This document shows positions 11,816-21,409 of a stretch of DNA of 64,000 bases, in pieces. The notes beneath the pieces were generated by a model, which was given only the letters and a program-made list of their open reading frames with translations, was not told the origin of the DNA and ran no database searches. This DNA comes from DATEHG01 sp035279705 (GTDB lineage: Bacteria; Gemmatimonadota; Gemmatimonadetes; Gemmatimonadales; GWC2-71-9). Position 1 is the first letter of the stretch. Each line of letters starts with the position of its first letter. Location of the stretch: assembly GCA_035279705.1 (NCBI GenBank), contig DATEHG010000069.1, positions 1-64,000 on the forward strand, in the 5' to 3' direction. The translations under genes and the position numbers were made by a program.

Positions 11816-13465
11816 ATGACCGATGACAACGCCTTTGCCGAACTGCTTCAGGACTACATCGGTGAGTGTCTGCCGCTGGCCGAAGCGGTAGCCGACGGCT
11901 TCATCGAGCTCGAGCAACGGTGGCAGGCCGGGGACGCGGCCGACGAGCGGATTGCGCCGCTCAAGGGCACCCTCCATACCCTCAAGGGCAACTCCGCAAT
12001 GATGGGCTTTGCCCATCTGCAGGAGCTGGCCCACGCACTCGAAGATCTGCTTGGACGGCTGGGCGCCGAACCGCAACTGCGGGTACCGAGTGCCGACCTG
12101 CTGGTGGCGGGTGGCGGACTTCTGGTCGAGCTGGTGCCGCGGGCGGGAGACAAGGCGGCCGGAAAGGAACGCTCGGCGAGCTATGTCGCCCGGGTCCGGG
12201 AGGCGTTGGCGCAAGCTGGTGCGGCGGCCGCCGGACCTCTCGAACGCCGCTCGGCGGCTCCGGCGCGGGGGCGCCGGGCCGACGACCAGGTCGAGGCCGG
12301 CAGTGAACTCATCCGCATCGAAGCGAGGCGCCTGGACGCGCTGCTGGAAATCTTCGGCGAGGCCGTCATTGCTCACGCCGGGCTGGCCCATGCCGCGCGC
12401 CGCCTGACCCGGAGGGATCGGGGACGGCCGGAGGTGCTGGAACTCGATCGCGGCCTCTCCGGCCTGGAACAGACGCTGCTGCGCCTCGAGAGCGCCCTCA
12501 TGGAGGCACGGCTGGTCCCGATCGGTGGCGTATTCGCCCGTTTCGGGCGGCTGGTGCGGGACCTGGCCCACGGCGAGCACAAGCGGGTCCGCCTGGTGAC
12601 GACGGGAGTCGAGACCCGCCTCGACAAGTCGGTGGTGGACCGGATCGGCGAACCGCTGGTTCACCTGGTGACCAACGCGCTCATCCACGGCGTTGAACCT
12701 CCGGCCGAACGGGAGCGGGGGGGCAAGCCCGCCGAGGCCACGCTGACCCTCACCGCCACCCCGCGCAGCGACCGGGTCATCGTGACCGTCGCGGATGACG
12801 GACGCGGACTCGATCCCGGCAGGCTCCTGCTCAAGGCCCAATCACTCGGGCTGGCACCGGCCAATCCCACGCCCGAGGAAATTCTGACGCTCGCCTTCCT
12901 GCCTGGTCTCTCCACCTCGGACCAGGTCGGTGCCATGGCCGGACGCGGTGTCGGGCTGGATGTCGTCGCCGGCAGCATTCGCGCGCTGGGTGGCAGCGTG
13001 GCGGTGGCCAGTACGCCCGGCAAGGGTGCGACGTTCACACTCACCCTGCCGCTCACGGTGGCTGTGGTCCGTTCCCTCATGATCGAATCGCTGGGAGAGC
13101 GCTACGCCATTCCGCTGCACGGCGTGGCGGAAACCGTCCGGTTGGGTGCCGACGACGTCCACGAGATTGAAGGACGCGGGATGCTGCTGTGGCGGGGTGA
13201 ACTGATCCCGGTCCAGGACGCCGGCGATCTGCTCCGGAACGGGACCCGGGGCCAGGGGCGCTACTGCGTGGTACTGCAGGCCGAGTCCCGGCGCCGCGGG
13301 CTCTTGGTAGACCGGGTCATCGGGCACCAGGAAATCGTGGCCAAGGGTCTCGACCCGGTGCTGGGCCGGCCGCCGGTGGTGTCGGGAACGGCCGTGATGG
13401 GGGACGGGCGGGTGACCTGCATCCTGGATCCCGCTCGCATCGTCGAACGACGATTCGACTCCTGA
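11816..13465 (+). CDS. cheA: CheA chemotaxis-type histidine kinase
   Basis: 549 residues. Domains: HPt with phospho-His54 in LHTLKGNSAMMG (about 1-115), a linker lacking a clear P2 domain, a short dimerisation region (about 165-230), an HATPase domain with the N box HLVTNALIHG, G1 VTVADDGRGLDP and G2 GRGVGLDVV (about 230-410), and a CheW-like P5 domain (about 415-549). It autophosphorylates on His and passes phosphate to receivers and CheB. Compact compared with E. coli CheA (654 residues) because P2 is missing. Start ATG 11816 is 1 nt after the receiver stop. Confidence 0.93.
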   Translation: MTDDNAFAELLQDYIGECLPLAEAVADGFIELEQRWQAGDAADERIAPLKGTLHTLKGNSAMMGFAHLQELAHALEDLLGRLGAEPQLRVPSADLLVAGGGLLVELVPRAGDKAAGKERSASYVARVREALAQAGAAAAGPLERRSAAPARGRRADDQVEAGSELIRIEARRLDALLEIFGEAVIAHAGLAHAARRLTRRDRGRPEVLELDRGLSGLEQTLLRLESALMEARLVPIGGVFARFGRLVRDLAHGEHKRVRLVTTGVETRLDKSVVDRIGEPLVHLVTNALIHGVEPPAERERGGKPAEATLTLTATPRSDRVIVTVADDGRGLDPGRLLLKAQSLGLAPANPTPEEILTLAFLPGLSTSDQVGAMAGRGVGLDVVAGSIRALGGSVAVASTPGKGATFTLTLPLTVAVVRSLMIESLGERYAIPLHGVAETVRLGADDVHEIEGRGMLLWRGELIPVQDAGDLLRNGTRGQGRYCVVLQAESRRRGLLVDRVIGHQEIVAKGLDPVLGRPPVVSGTAVMGDGRVTCILDPARIVERRFDS

Positions 13466-13474
13466 GGAGCCAAC

Positions 13475-14035
13475 ATGCCGCCCAAACGAGCCTCCTCCCG
13501 TACCACCGACCCGTCCGTCGCGCCGCCCGCGAGCGAACGGCTTCTCGCTTTCGCCGACGATCTGTCGCGACAGCAGGCCGCGGCCGCACCCAAGGCACCC
13601 GACCCCGAACTCCATCTCGTCACCTTCCGCCTCGAACGCGAGTCGTTTGCCGTACCGATCGAGCGGGTGCGCGAGGTGGTCCGGGTGAGCGACATCACCC
13701 GCGTGCCGGAGGCCCCGCCCCACATTCGCGGAGTCACCAACCTTCGGGGCCGGGTGCTCCCGGTGGTGGAACTTCGCACCCGCCTCGGCCTGACGGCGGC
13801 GGTGATCACTCCGGCCTCCCGCGTTCTCGTCGTCGAGGCACACGGGCGGGTCCTCGGTCTGCTGGTGGACGGCGTGTCGCGCGTGGTCAAGGTGCCGTCC
13901 TCCGCCGTCGTGCCGCCGCCAGAGGAGGTGCTGTCCGATCGCACCGACTACATCCCCGGGGTAGCCCGGACCGGCGATACCCTCCTGATCCTGCTTGATC
14001 TCGACCGTGCCCTGCTGTTGTCCGATGAACGCTGA
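13475..14035 (+). CDS. cheW: CheW coupling protein
   Basis: 186 residues. After a proline-rich N-terminus of about 45 residues comes a CheW domain: LVTFRLERESFAVPIERVREVVR, VPEAPPHIRGVTNLRGRVLPV and the closing segment LLILLDLDRALL. It links the receptor to CheA. The start is preceded by GGAG in the 9-nt gap after cheA. Confidence 0.93.
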   Translation: MPPKRASSRTTDPSVAPPASERLLAFADDLSRQQAAAAPKAPDPELHLVTFRLERESFAVPIERVREVVRVSDITRVPEAPPHIRGVTNLRGRVLPVVELRTRLGLTAAVITPASRVLVVEAHGRVLGLLVDGVSRVVKVPSSAVVPPPEEVLSDRTDYIPGVARTGDTLLILLDLDRALLLSDER

Positions 14036-14068
14036 CCACCCCACTTCCCTCAGCCCCGTGATGCTCCC

Positions 14069-15565
14069 ATGAGCGATGGACTCGTGCAGCTGGTGCGTGA
14101 CTGGACCATCCGCCGGAAGATTCTGACCGGCTTTTCGCTCGTGCTGCTGATTACCGCGCTGCTGGGCTGGATCTCCTGGCGAGAGCTCGAACGGATGCGT
14201 ACCGCGGCCGGCGCCGCCGCGCGCGGCGAGATCACCGGCGCGGTACTGGACCAGTTGAGCCAGGGCAGCAGTCTCTGGATCCTGGCTCTGGTCGCCACGG
14301 CGGTGCTCGTGGGCCTGGCCCTTGCCCTCTTCCTGGCCAGGATCATCGGCGATCCGCTGACCAACCTCGGCATCCTGGCGGAACAGGTCTCCAAGGGAGA
14401 CTTGAGCAAGGACATCGTCAGCCGCTCCCGGGACGAGATCGGCTGGCTGGAACACTCGATGCGGACGATGGTCAAGAATCTGCGCCAGATCGTCGGCCAG
14501 ATTGCCGCTTCCTCGGCGGCGGCGGCCACGACGGCCGAGCAGGTCTCGGCCGCGGCCACCCAGATGGCCCGCGGAGCCGAGGCCCAGTCGAGTTCGACCG
14601 AGGAGACGTCCGCCACGATGGTCGAGATGGCCGCGCAGATGCAGGCGCTGGCCCGCAACGCCGAGGCCCTGGCCGCCAACGTGGATGAGACCTCGACCTC
14701 GATTCACGAGATGAGCACCGTCCTGGGGCAGACTTCGAAGAACGGCGAAGGACTGCTCCAGGCGGTCGAGGAGGCCATGGGCCGTCTCAGCCAGATGATC
14801 GAGAACATGACGCGTATCGCCGCCCGGGTGCACGAGGTCGACGAGGTCTCCAAGCGTTCCGCCGGCGAGGTGCGTGGCGGCGGGGAGCGGCTGCACAACT
14901 CCATCGGCCTGATCGGCGAGCGCTCCGAGGAAATCGGCAAGATCATCCGGGTCATCGACGACATTGCCGATCAGACCAACCTCCTGGCCCTCAATGCCAC
15001 GATCGAGGCCGCCCGCGCCGGAGACGCCGGCAAGGGATTCGCCGTCGTGGCCGACGAGGTCCGCCGCCTGGCGGAGCGCTCGGCCCAGGCCACCCAGGAG
15101 ATCGGCGACCTGATCGAAACCGTTCAGAAGGAAACCCGCAGCGCGGTGCAGCTGATGGAGCAGGTCCTGTCAGGCATCGTCGGCTCGATCGATCGGACCT
15201 CCACCCTGGTGGGCGAAGTCGCCGGCTCCGCCGAATCGCAGGCCACCGATGCCCGGCAGGTCTTGCAGGCCGCGGGCAACATGTCCGCGCTGACCCGCCA
15301 GATCTCCAACTCGATCCGGGAAAATGCCGCGGGCGCCCGCGAGGTCACCCAGGCGGCGGAGAAGATGAACCAGCTCACCCACCAGATGTCCGAAGCCGTC
15401 GCCGAGCAGCGCCGCGGCGGTGAGATGGTGGTCAAGGCGGTCGAGTCGATCGCCCTGGTGTCCCGGCAGAATCTGGTGGCGGTGGAGCAGCTCACCGGTG
15501 CGGCCAAGTCCCTGGCCTCGGAGTCCGAGGCGCTCAAACAGCGCGTCGGATCCTTCACGATCTGA
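14069..15565 (+). CDS. Methyl-accepting chemotaxis protein without a periplasmic sensor domain
   Basis: 498 residues. TM1 is about 18-37 and TM2 about 69-91, leaving only about 30 residues between them, so there is no room for a ligand-binding domain. HAMP follows (about 92-145), then a long helical signalling domain whose hairpin tip carries IIRVIDDIADQTNLLALNATIEAARAG in pieces (about 289-315). Many Ala/Glu/Gln-rich heptads supply methylation sites for CheR/CheB. No C-terminal CheR-docking pentapeptide is seen; it ends RVGSFTI. The stimulus may be membrane state, a cytoplasmic signal or a partner protein. Confidence 0.92.
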   Translation: MSDGLVQLVRDWTIRRKILTGFSLVLLITALLGWISWRELERMRTAAGAAARGEITGAVLDQLSQGSSLWILALVATAVLVGLALALFLARIIGDPLTNLGILAEQVSKGDLSKDIVSRSRDEIGWLEHSMRTMVKNLRQIVGQIAASSAAAATTAEQVSAAATQMARGAEAQSSSTEETSATMVEMAAQMQALARNAEALAANVDETSTSIHEMSTVLGQTSKNGEGLLQAVEEAMGRLSQMIENMTRIAARVHEVDEVSKRSAGEVRGGGERLHNSIGLIGERSEEIGKIIRVIDDIADQTNLLALNATIEAARAGDAGKGFAVVADEVRRLAERSAQATQEIGDLIETVQKETRSAVQLMEQVLSGIVGSIDRTSTLVGEVAGSAESQATDARQVLQAAGNMSALTRQISNSIRENAAGAREVTQAAEKMNQLTHQMSEAVAEQRRGGEMVVKAVESIALVSRQNLVAVEQLTGAAKSLASESEALKQRVGSFTI

Positions 15566-17601
15566 TGCTCGAAGAGGAGTCGGCCGCCCTCGGCCGTCGG
15601 CTGGCCGGCCTGGCGGAAGCCTCCGACCTGCCCGCCCGCGATCGCCTGATCCTGTCCGGCCTCGAGGCGTCCGGCGCTCAGGAGCGGGAGGTGGCGATCG
15701 CGTGGGCGGCGCGATGCTTCGAACCGCCCCGGCTGACCGGACTGGTGGCCGACGAGGCCAACGCCGCGCTGCGCAACGGCGCGCTCGAGGCGTTGCGCCG
15801 GCAGGGCCCCTACGCGCTTGAGCACCTGCACAGCCGTCTGGACGGCGACGATCCCGACCTGGTGATGTTCTCGGTCCAGACTCTCGCCCTGATCGGGTCA
15901 CCCGCCAGCATTCCCGCCCTGCTGCCCCTGCTTCGCCACACCGCCAGCAATGTGGTGCAGGTATCCGCCGAGGCGCTGGGCGGGCTCAGGGCCAGGGCGG
16001 CGGTGCCTGGTTTGATCGAGCTGCTGCGGGGTGATCTCTGGCTGCAGCTGGCGGCCATCGAAGCCCTCGGTTCGATCGGGGACGCCCGGGCAGTCGGTCC
16101 CCTGCTGAGCCTCTATCCGGACGGGCCGCTGGCTGAGCCGGTCGCGGGGGCGCTGGGCCGGATCGCGGCTCCGGAGGCGGCACCGGCCCTGGTCGCGGTG
16201 CTCGGCCAGGATCGCTGGCGTCCGCTCTGGCCGGCCACGCTGGTGGCCACGGCCGCCTCGATCAGCACCGCCTCCGATCCTGCCAGCGTGGTGGGGCCGC
16301 TGAACCCGCTGCTCGATCAGGGGGAGCTGGCCGATTTCTTCCTGGCTGCCCTCGGGGGACAGTCGCGGGACGCCGGAGATCCGGGCGCGGCCGCGGGGAC
16401 CATTCGCGATGACCGCCGCCAGGCCCGTGGAGGTGGTACTCAGCAGCGTGCGGCGGCCTTGCTTGCCCTCGCCTCGGCGGTGCGGAGACAGGTCCGCGCC
16501 GTCATGGCACTGGGTGCCGAGACGGACTGGGCCGATTGGCTCGCCCCCCAAGCAGACCGCTTCGCGAAGGGACTCGGGGTGCTGGCCGGACCGCTGCTCA
16601 CGGATGCCGACCCCCTGGTCAGGGCGGGTGCTCTGCGCGTGCTCCCGGCCGGCGTCTTGAGCACCTCGAAGGTCGAGGCCTGCCTCCAGGATCCTCAGCA
16701 GGAAGTCCGGACAGCGGCTTGCCTGGCGCTGGGGCGCCTGCAGGATCCGACCGCGGTTCCGGCTTTGCTGGACCGGCTCCGCACTGGTTCACCTGCCGAG
16801 CGAACCGCCGCCGCGGCCGCGCTGAGTGCGGTGCCCGGGGCCGAGGTTCAGGACGCCCTGGCTTCGTGCCTGGCGCCCGAAACCCCGCGCGAGGTCATGC
16901 TGGCCGCGCTTTCGGCACTCGAACGGGCCGGTGGCCCGTCCATCGAGAGCCGATTGCTCGAATTGGCCCGTTCCCCTGCGGTCGAGGTGCGCCGCGGTGC
17001 GCTGCGCGCGCTGGCACCACTCCCCGGCGGCAAGGGCGAAGTGGCGCTGCTTCGGGCACTGGCCGATCGGGATTCGGGCGTCCAGACCCTGGCCCTGGAC
17101 CTGCTCGTGAAACGGGGCGGTGAACATGTGCTCCGCACCTTTCTGATGATGCTGCAGGCAAACGATTCGCTCCGCTATCACGTGATCCGGGCGCTGGGCC
17201 GGCTGGGAGCACCCGAGGCGGCGCCGGCACTGCAGACGCTGTATCCCGGCTGCCAGCTGCACGAGCGGCTGGAAATCCTCACCGCACTGGGCCGCCTAGG
17301 CGCTCCGGGCCGCCAGCAGTTCCTGCGGCAGCAGCTCCACGACAGCGAGATTGATATCAGGCGCGCCGCGGCCTGGGCGGTCGCGGAGAGTGCCCGGGCC
17401 GACGATCTGCCGCTGCTGGAAGAAATGGCCCGGGACGCCGACTGGGCCCTGCGGGGTGAGGCCGCACGTGGACTGGGCCGGAGCGGCGCGGATGCCGCGC
17501 GGCCACTGCTGCTCGATCTGGCCCGTGATCTCGAGCGGGTCGTGGCCGGGGTGGCGGTCCGGGCCCTGGAGGCCGCGTCGCCAGGAAGGAGCCCCGGGTG
17601 A
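15565..17601 (+). CDS. HEAT-repeat protein within the chemosensory operon
   Basis: 678 residues made almost wholly of HEAT/PBS-lyase-type helical repeats of about 31 residues, for example VVQVSAEALGGLRARAAVPG, WLQLAAIEALGSIGDARAVG, VRTAACLALGRLQDPTAVPA and IDIRRAAAWAVAESARADDL. No signal peptide or membrane segment, so cytoplasmic scaffold-like. The ATG overlaps the MCP stop by 1 nt and its stop overlaps cheR by 4 nt, so stoichiometric synthesis with the signalling proteins is likely. HEAT proteins occur in some alternative-function chemosensory clusters (Cpc7 of Myxococcus Che7, from memory). Confidence 0.85.
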   Translation: MLEEESAALGRRLAGLAEASDLPARDRLILSGLEASGAQEREVAIAWAARCFEPPRLTGLVADEANAALRNGALEALRRQGPYALEHLHSRLDGDDPDLVMFSVQTLALIGSPASIPALLPLLRHTASNVVQVSAEALGGLRARAAVPGLIELLRGDLWLQLAAIEALGSIGDARAVGPLLSLYPDGPLAEPVAGALGRIAAPEAAPALVAVLGQDRWRPLWPATLVATAASISTASDPASVVGPLNPLLDQGELADFFLAALGGQSRDAGDPGAAAGTIRDDRRQARGGGTQQRAAALLALASAVRRQVRAVMALGAETDWADWLAPQADRFAKGLGVLAGPLLTDADPLVRAGALRVLPAGVLSTSKVEACLQDPQQEVRTAACLALGRLQDPTAVPALLDRLRTGSPAERTAAAAALSAVPGAEVQDALASCLAPETPREVMLAALSALERAGGPSIESRLLELARSPAVEVRRGALRALAPLPGGKGEVALLRALADRDSGVQTLALDLLVKRGGEHVLRTFLMMLQANDSLRYHVIRALGRLGAPEAAPALQTLYPGCQLHERLEILTALGRLGAPGRQQFLRQQLHDSEIDIRRAAAWAVAESARADDLPLLEEMARDADWALRGEAARGLGRSGADAARPLLLDLARDLERVVAGVAVRALEAASPGRSPG

Positions 17602-18428
17602 GTCCCGGGGAGGAACTCGAGTGGAAGCTGCTCACCGACCTGCTTGAAGCCCGATACGGGCTGGTCTTTCCCGGAGTCCGGCTCGACATTCTCCGGGCCC
17701 GCCTCAACGCCCGGCTGGCCGCGCTGCACCTCGACACCTTCCTCGACTACTACCACTACCTGCGGTCCCATCCCGATCGTGAAGCCGAGTTTGTCGAAGT
17801 GGTGCGGCGCACCACCAACAACGAGACCTACTTTCTTCGGGAGCCGCACCACTTCGACATCGTGGTGCGCCATGTCATCCCCGCCCTGGGCACGGCGCTG
17901 CGCCAGCGGCCCCTGCGGGTACTCTCGGCCGCCTGTTCCTCCGGCGAAGAGCCGTATTCGCTGGTGATCGCGCTGCAGCACGCCGGCGTGGAGTTGAACG
18001 GAGTGCAGTGGCAGATCGACGCCTGCGATCTCAATGTCGATCGTCTCGAGCAGGCCCGGCGGGCCACGTACGAGGCCGGCTCGCTCCGGGCCTGCTCCGA
18101 GGAGGACAAGGCGAGACTGTTTACGGCCGAGGGCAATCGCTTCGTGCTCAAGGAGCGCTACCGCAAAGGCGTCCGCTTCGTCGAGGCCAATCTGGCGCTG
18201 CCGTTCAGCGGCCTGGGCGCCCAGTCCTACGATGCGATCTTCTGTCGCAACCTGCTCATCTACCTGAGTGAAATGGCCATCCGGACGCTGATCGACCGGT
18301 TTGCCAGGCTGCTGCCGCCGGGTGGACTCCTGCTGCTGGGTCACTCGGAGTCTCTCATCGACAAATCGACCGCCTTCGCGCCGGTGGTGCTCGAGGGCGT
18401 TGTGGTCTATCGCCGGGTGGCGGCATGA
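17598..18428 (+). CDS. cheR: CheR receptor methyltransferase
   Basis: 276 residues from GTG 17598 (GTGA overlap with the HEAT gene). N-terminal helical CheR_N domain, then a SAM-binding fold with RTTNNETYFLREPHHF, LSAACSSGEEPYSL (glycine-rich AdoMet site) and YDAIFCRNLLIYL. It methylates glutamates of the MCP using S-adenosylmethionine. The conserved sites are intact and the length is typical. Confidence 0.95.
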   Translation: MSPGEELEWKLLTDLLEARYGLVFPGVRLDILRARLNARLAALHLDTFLDYYHYLRSHPDREAEFVEVVRRTTNNETYFLREPHHFDIVVRHVIPALGTALRQRPLRVLSAACSSGEEPYSLVIALQHAGVELNGVQWQIDACDLNVDRLEQARRATYEAGSLRACSEEDKARLFTAEGNRFVLKERYRKGVRFVEANLALPFSGLGAQSYDAIFCRNLLIYLSEMAIRTLIDRFARLLPPGGLLLLGHSESLIDKSTAFAPVVLEGVVVYRRVAA

Positions 18429-19459
18429 GTATCCGGGTGTTCGTGGTCGACGACTCCTCGTTCGTGCGCAAGGCGCTGGCCCGGGCGCTCGCCGGCCGGG
18501 GAGACATCGTGGTCGTAGGCGAGGCCGCGACGGGGGCCGAAGCGCTGGCGGCAGTGCCGGCGGCCAACCCCGATGTCGTCACGCTGGACGTGGCGATGAC
18601 CGGCATGGACGGGCTGGCCACGCTGCGGGCGTTGCTGGCCTGGCGGCCATCGCTGATCGTCATCATGCTGTCGGCCCATACCCGGGAGGGTGCCTCGGCC
18701 GCCCTGCAGGCGCTCGAGATCGGGGCGGTGGACTTCATCGACAAGACCGCGCTGCGATTGATGGACCTCGATCACGTGGGCCATGAACTGCAGGAGCGCA
18801 TCGAGGCCTGGCGTCCCCGGATGAGCGGTCCCGCCCGGCCGCGAGGACAAACGGTCCGGCCGGCAGTGTCCGCGCCGGCCACGGGAGACCTGACCCGCAT
18901 CGAGCTGTGTGTGATCGGCGCCAGCACGGGCGGGCCGCCGGCATTGCAGCATCTGCTGGAGCGGCTGCCCGCCGACTTTCCGCTCCCCGTTGCCATTGTC
19001 CAGCACATGCCGGCGGGATTTACCGCGCCCTTTGCGGAGCGGCTCAACGCGCTCTGCCGGCTCACGGTGTCCGAGGCCCGGGAGGGCGAGGTGCTGAGCC
19101 CCGGAAAAGTCCTGATTGCCCCGGCGGGCAGGCACCTCCGGATCGGTACACGTTTGCGCGCGCTGCTCGACGAGGATGGGGCGGGGGCCACGCATGTTCC
19201 CAGTGTCGACGTGCTCATGCGGTCCGCCAGTGAAGTGCGGCCCGGAGCCACGCTCGGAATTCTGCTCACGGGAATGGGGGACGACGGGGCGGACGGGATG
19301 TGCCGGATCAGGGCGTCCGGAGGTTTCACGGTCGGTGAGAGCGAAGCCTCCTGCGCGGTGTTCGGCATGCCGCGCGCTGCCGCAATGCGGGGGGGCGTCG
19401 ACCGGATGCTGAGCCTGCCGGAAATCGGGGAACTGCTGGCCGGCTTCCCCGGCCGCTGA
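18425..19459 (+). CDS. cheB: CheB methylesterase/response regulator
   Basis: 344 residues. Receiver domain (1-125) with Asp55 in VVTLDVAMTGMDG, a linker, then the methylesterase domain (about 158-344) with the catalytic Ser167 in IGASTGGP, His194 in VQHMPAGFT and Asp287 in LTGMGDDGADG. It removes methyl groups from the MCP and is activated by phosphate from CheA. Last gene of the operon; 4-nt overlap with cheR. Convergent with mgtE after 18 nt. Confidence 0.95.
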   Translation: MSIRVFVVDDSSFVRKALARALAGRGDIVVVGEAATGAEALAAVPAANPDVVTLDVAMTGMDGLATLRALLAWRPSLIVIMLSAHTREGASAALQALEIGAVDFIDKTALRLMDLDHVGHELQERIEAWRPRMSGPARPRGQTVRPAVSAPATGDLTRIELCVIGASTGGPPALQHLLERLPADFPLPVAIVQHMPAGFTAPFAERLNALCRLTVSEAREGEVLSPGKVLIAPAGRHLRIGTRLRALLDEDGAGATHVPSVDVLMRSASEVRPGATLGILLTGMGDDGADGMCRIRASGGFTVGESEASCAVFGMPRAAAMRGGVDRMLSLPEIGELLAGFPGR

Positions 19460-19477
19460 GCAGCGCCCCGCGCCCCG

Positions 19478-20866
19478 TCAGAGCAGGGTGCCGCGCAGTA
19501 CCAGGAGGCCGACCGAAAAGAAGATGATCAGCCCTGTGACGTCGACCAGCGTGGCCACGAACGGCGCCGAAGCGCTGGCGGGGTCGAAGCCGACGCGGCG
19601 GAGTACAAAGGGCAGCATCGAGCCCGCCAGCGAACCGAACAGCACCACGCCCACCAGCGCCAGCGCCACCGTCGTGGCGACCAGCCGGTAGTGATCGCCG
19701 TAATCGTACCAGCCCAGGTGCTGCCAGAGGATGATCCGGAAAAAGCCGATGACCCCGAGGATGCAGCCCAGGATGAATCCCGAGGGCAGCTCGCGGACGG
19801 CTACCCGCCACCAGTCCTTGAGCGTCACCTCCTGCAGGGCCATCGCGCGGATGATGAGGGACGTGGCCTGCGAGCCGCTGTTGCCCCCCGAACTGATGAT
19901 GAGCGGAATGAACAGCGCCAGCACCACGGCCTTGCTGATCTCGTGCTCGAAATGTCCCATGGCCGTGGCGGTGAGCATTTCGCCCAGGAAGAGGGCGCAG
20001 AGCCAGCCGGCCCGTTTCTGGATCATCTTGCTCAGCCCGATTTCCATGTACGGCTCGTCCAGCGCTTCCATGCCGCCGAACTTCTGCACGTCTTCCGTCG
20101 TCTCGGAAATCAGGGTGTCGATGATGTCGTCTACCGTCACGATGCCGAGTATCTGGCCGCCTTCATTGACCACGGGAATGGCGAGCAGGTTGTACTTCGA
20201 GATCAGCCGGGCCACTTCTTCCCGGTCGATCAGGGGCCGGGTCGTGACCGGCTTGCGCCGCTCGCCGATCTCGAGGACCGGGGTTTCGGACGCCACCATG
20301 ATCACCTCGCGCAGCGAGATGACGTGCTGCAGCCGCTGGTCCTTCTCGTCGACCACGTAGATGGCGTAGACGGTTTCCTTGGCACTGCCGACTTCGGTGA
20401 TGAACTTGCGCACCTGCAGCGCCGTCCAGCTGCCGGGGACGCTCAGAAATTCCGTCGTCATGATGCCGCCCGCGCTGGTGGGCGGATAGTTGAGCAGCTG
20501 GCGGAGCAGGTCCCGGGTCGGAGCGTCGATCAGGTGCCCCAGCCGCTCCCGGTCGGGATCGCCCAGCTCGCGGATGAGGCCGACCTGCTGGTCGGACGAC
20601 ATCGCCGAGATGATCGGCCCGAGCACCTCGTTGGGGAGATGGGTGACGATGCCGGCCCGGTCGGTCAGCTCCGGCTCGTCGAAGACCTGGACCGCGAGGT
20701 GGAACGGCAGCGCCCGCACCACCTGCGCCGCGCCCTCGGGCGGCAGCTGGCTCAGCGCCTCGGCGATGTCCGCCGGCTGCATGTTCTGACTGGCTTCGAG
20801 AAAATCGTCCTCGTCGCCGGACAGGAGATACAGCAGCTCAGGGGTCGGAGCGTCGGAGGTGGGCAT
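19478..20866 (-). CDS. mgtE: MgtE-type magnesium transporter
   Basis: 462 residues with the full MgtE plan: a cytoplasmic N domain of short helical repeats (about 20-130), a CBS pair (about 135-260, VYAIYVVDEKDQRLQHVISL and LLAIPVVNEGGQILGIVTVDD), a connecting helix, and about five membrane helices (about 285-460) including IISSGGNSGSQATSL, the pore-lining segment. Mg2+ channel gated by Mg2+ binding to the N and CBS domains. No M-box (ykoK) leader is apparent in the 128 nt upstream. Confidence 0.95.
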   Translation of the reverse strand: MPTSDAPTPELLYLLSGDEDDFLEASQNMQPADIAEALSQLPPEGAAQVVRALPFHLAVQVFDEPELTDRAGIVTHLPNEVLGPIISAMSSDQQVGLIRELGDPDRERLGHLIDAPTRDLLRQLLNYPPTSAGGIMTTEFLSVPGSWTALQVRKFITEVGSAKETVYAIYVVDEKDQRLQHVISLREVIMVASETPVLEIGERRKPVTTRPLIDREEVARLISKYNLLAIPVVNEGGQILGIVTVDDIIDTLISETTEDVQKFGGMEALDEPYMEIGLSKMIQKRAGWLCALFLGEMLTATAMGHFEHEISKAVVLALFIPLIISSGGNSGSQATSLIIRAMALQEVTLKDWWRVAVRELPSGFILGCILGVIGFFRIILWQHLGWYDYGDHYRLVATTVALALVGVVLFGSLAGSMLPFVLRRVGFDPASASAPFVATLVDVTGLIIFFSVGLLVLRGTLL

Positions 20867-20950
20867 GGACGGCCGCGAAGTGGCGGGTGACCGATGGTAC
20901 GACTGCCGGGGAATTCCTTACGCGGCCCGGTGCACCGCGGCACCGGGATG

Positions 20951-20972
20951 CCGGCCGCCTGGCGGCGGCCGG
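20951..20972 (-). terminator. GC hairpin between the lipoprotein gene and mgtE
   Basis: CCGGCCGCC (20951-20959) and GGCGGCCGG (20964-20972) are a perfect 9-bp inverted repeat with a 4-nt loop, 22 nt past the stop of the upstream lipoprotein gene on the minus strand. There is no U-tract, so termination is uncertain. Confidence 0.4.
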
Positions 20973-20994
20973 CCGGTGCGGCCCTGCCTGTCGG

Positions 20995-21357
20995 CTACTG
21001 CGGAATGACGGTTTCGTCTCCCGTCTTGCCATCCCGGATCGGGACGACTCCCGCCCGCCAGCCGCTCTTGAACTGGACCGTCAGGCGGTGACCCTGCGAA
21101 TCGGCCACGATATTGACCACCTCGGGGAACTTCTTCGCATAGGTCATGGCGATCTCGGCCTGGTTGCCGCTGCCCGAGTTGTAGGGCCGGGCAAACTCGC
21201 GGCCGATGGCCACGCTGATCGCCTGCTCCCGCCCGTACCGGGCGAACTGGTCCGGCGGCACCAGCCCGGCCTGATTGCTGACGGGGCCTTCGTAGTCATA
21301 GGAACGGCAGCCAGCCAGCGCCAGAGCCAGAAGCAGGGCGGTCGAAGTACGGATCAT
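20995..21357 (-). CDS. Small lipoprotein of unknown function
   Basis: 120 residues from ATG 21357, with lipoprotein signal MIRTSTALLLALALAGC (Cys17 as lipid anchor). The mature part is about 104 residues, has one candidate helix around MTYAKKFPEVVNIVADSQGH and a strand pattern VQFKSGWRAGVVPIRDG. No named family recognised. It is 52 nt downstream of the PAP2 gene and separated from mgtE by a hairpin. Confidence 0.65.
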   Translation of the reverse strand: MIRTSTALLLALALAGCRSYDYEGPVSNQAGLVPPDQFARYGREQAISVAIGREFARPYNSGSGNQAEIAMTYAKKFPEVVNIVADSQGHRLTVQFKSGWRAGVVPIRDGKTGDETVIPQ

Positions 21358-21409
21358 CGGTCTCGACTCATGAATGGGGCCGGCCGGAGCGGCCGGATGA
21401 ACTGCCACG

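Noticed and set aside
20867..20994. M-box Mg2+ riboswitch before mgtE
   Set aside because: The spacer is too short and lacks the conserved core; only a simple GC hairpin is present.
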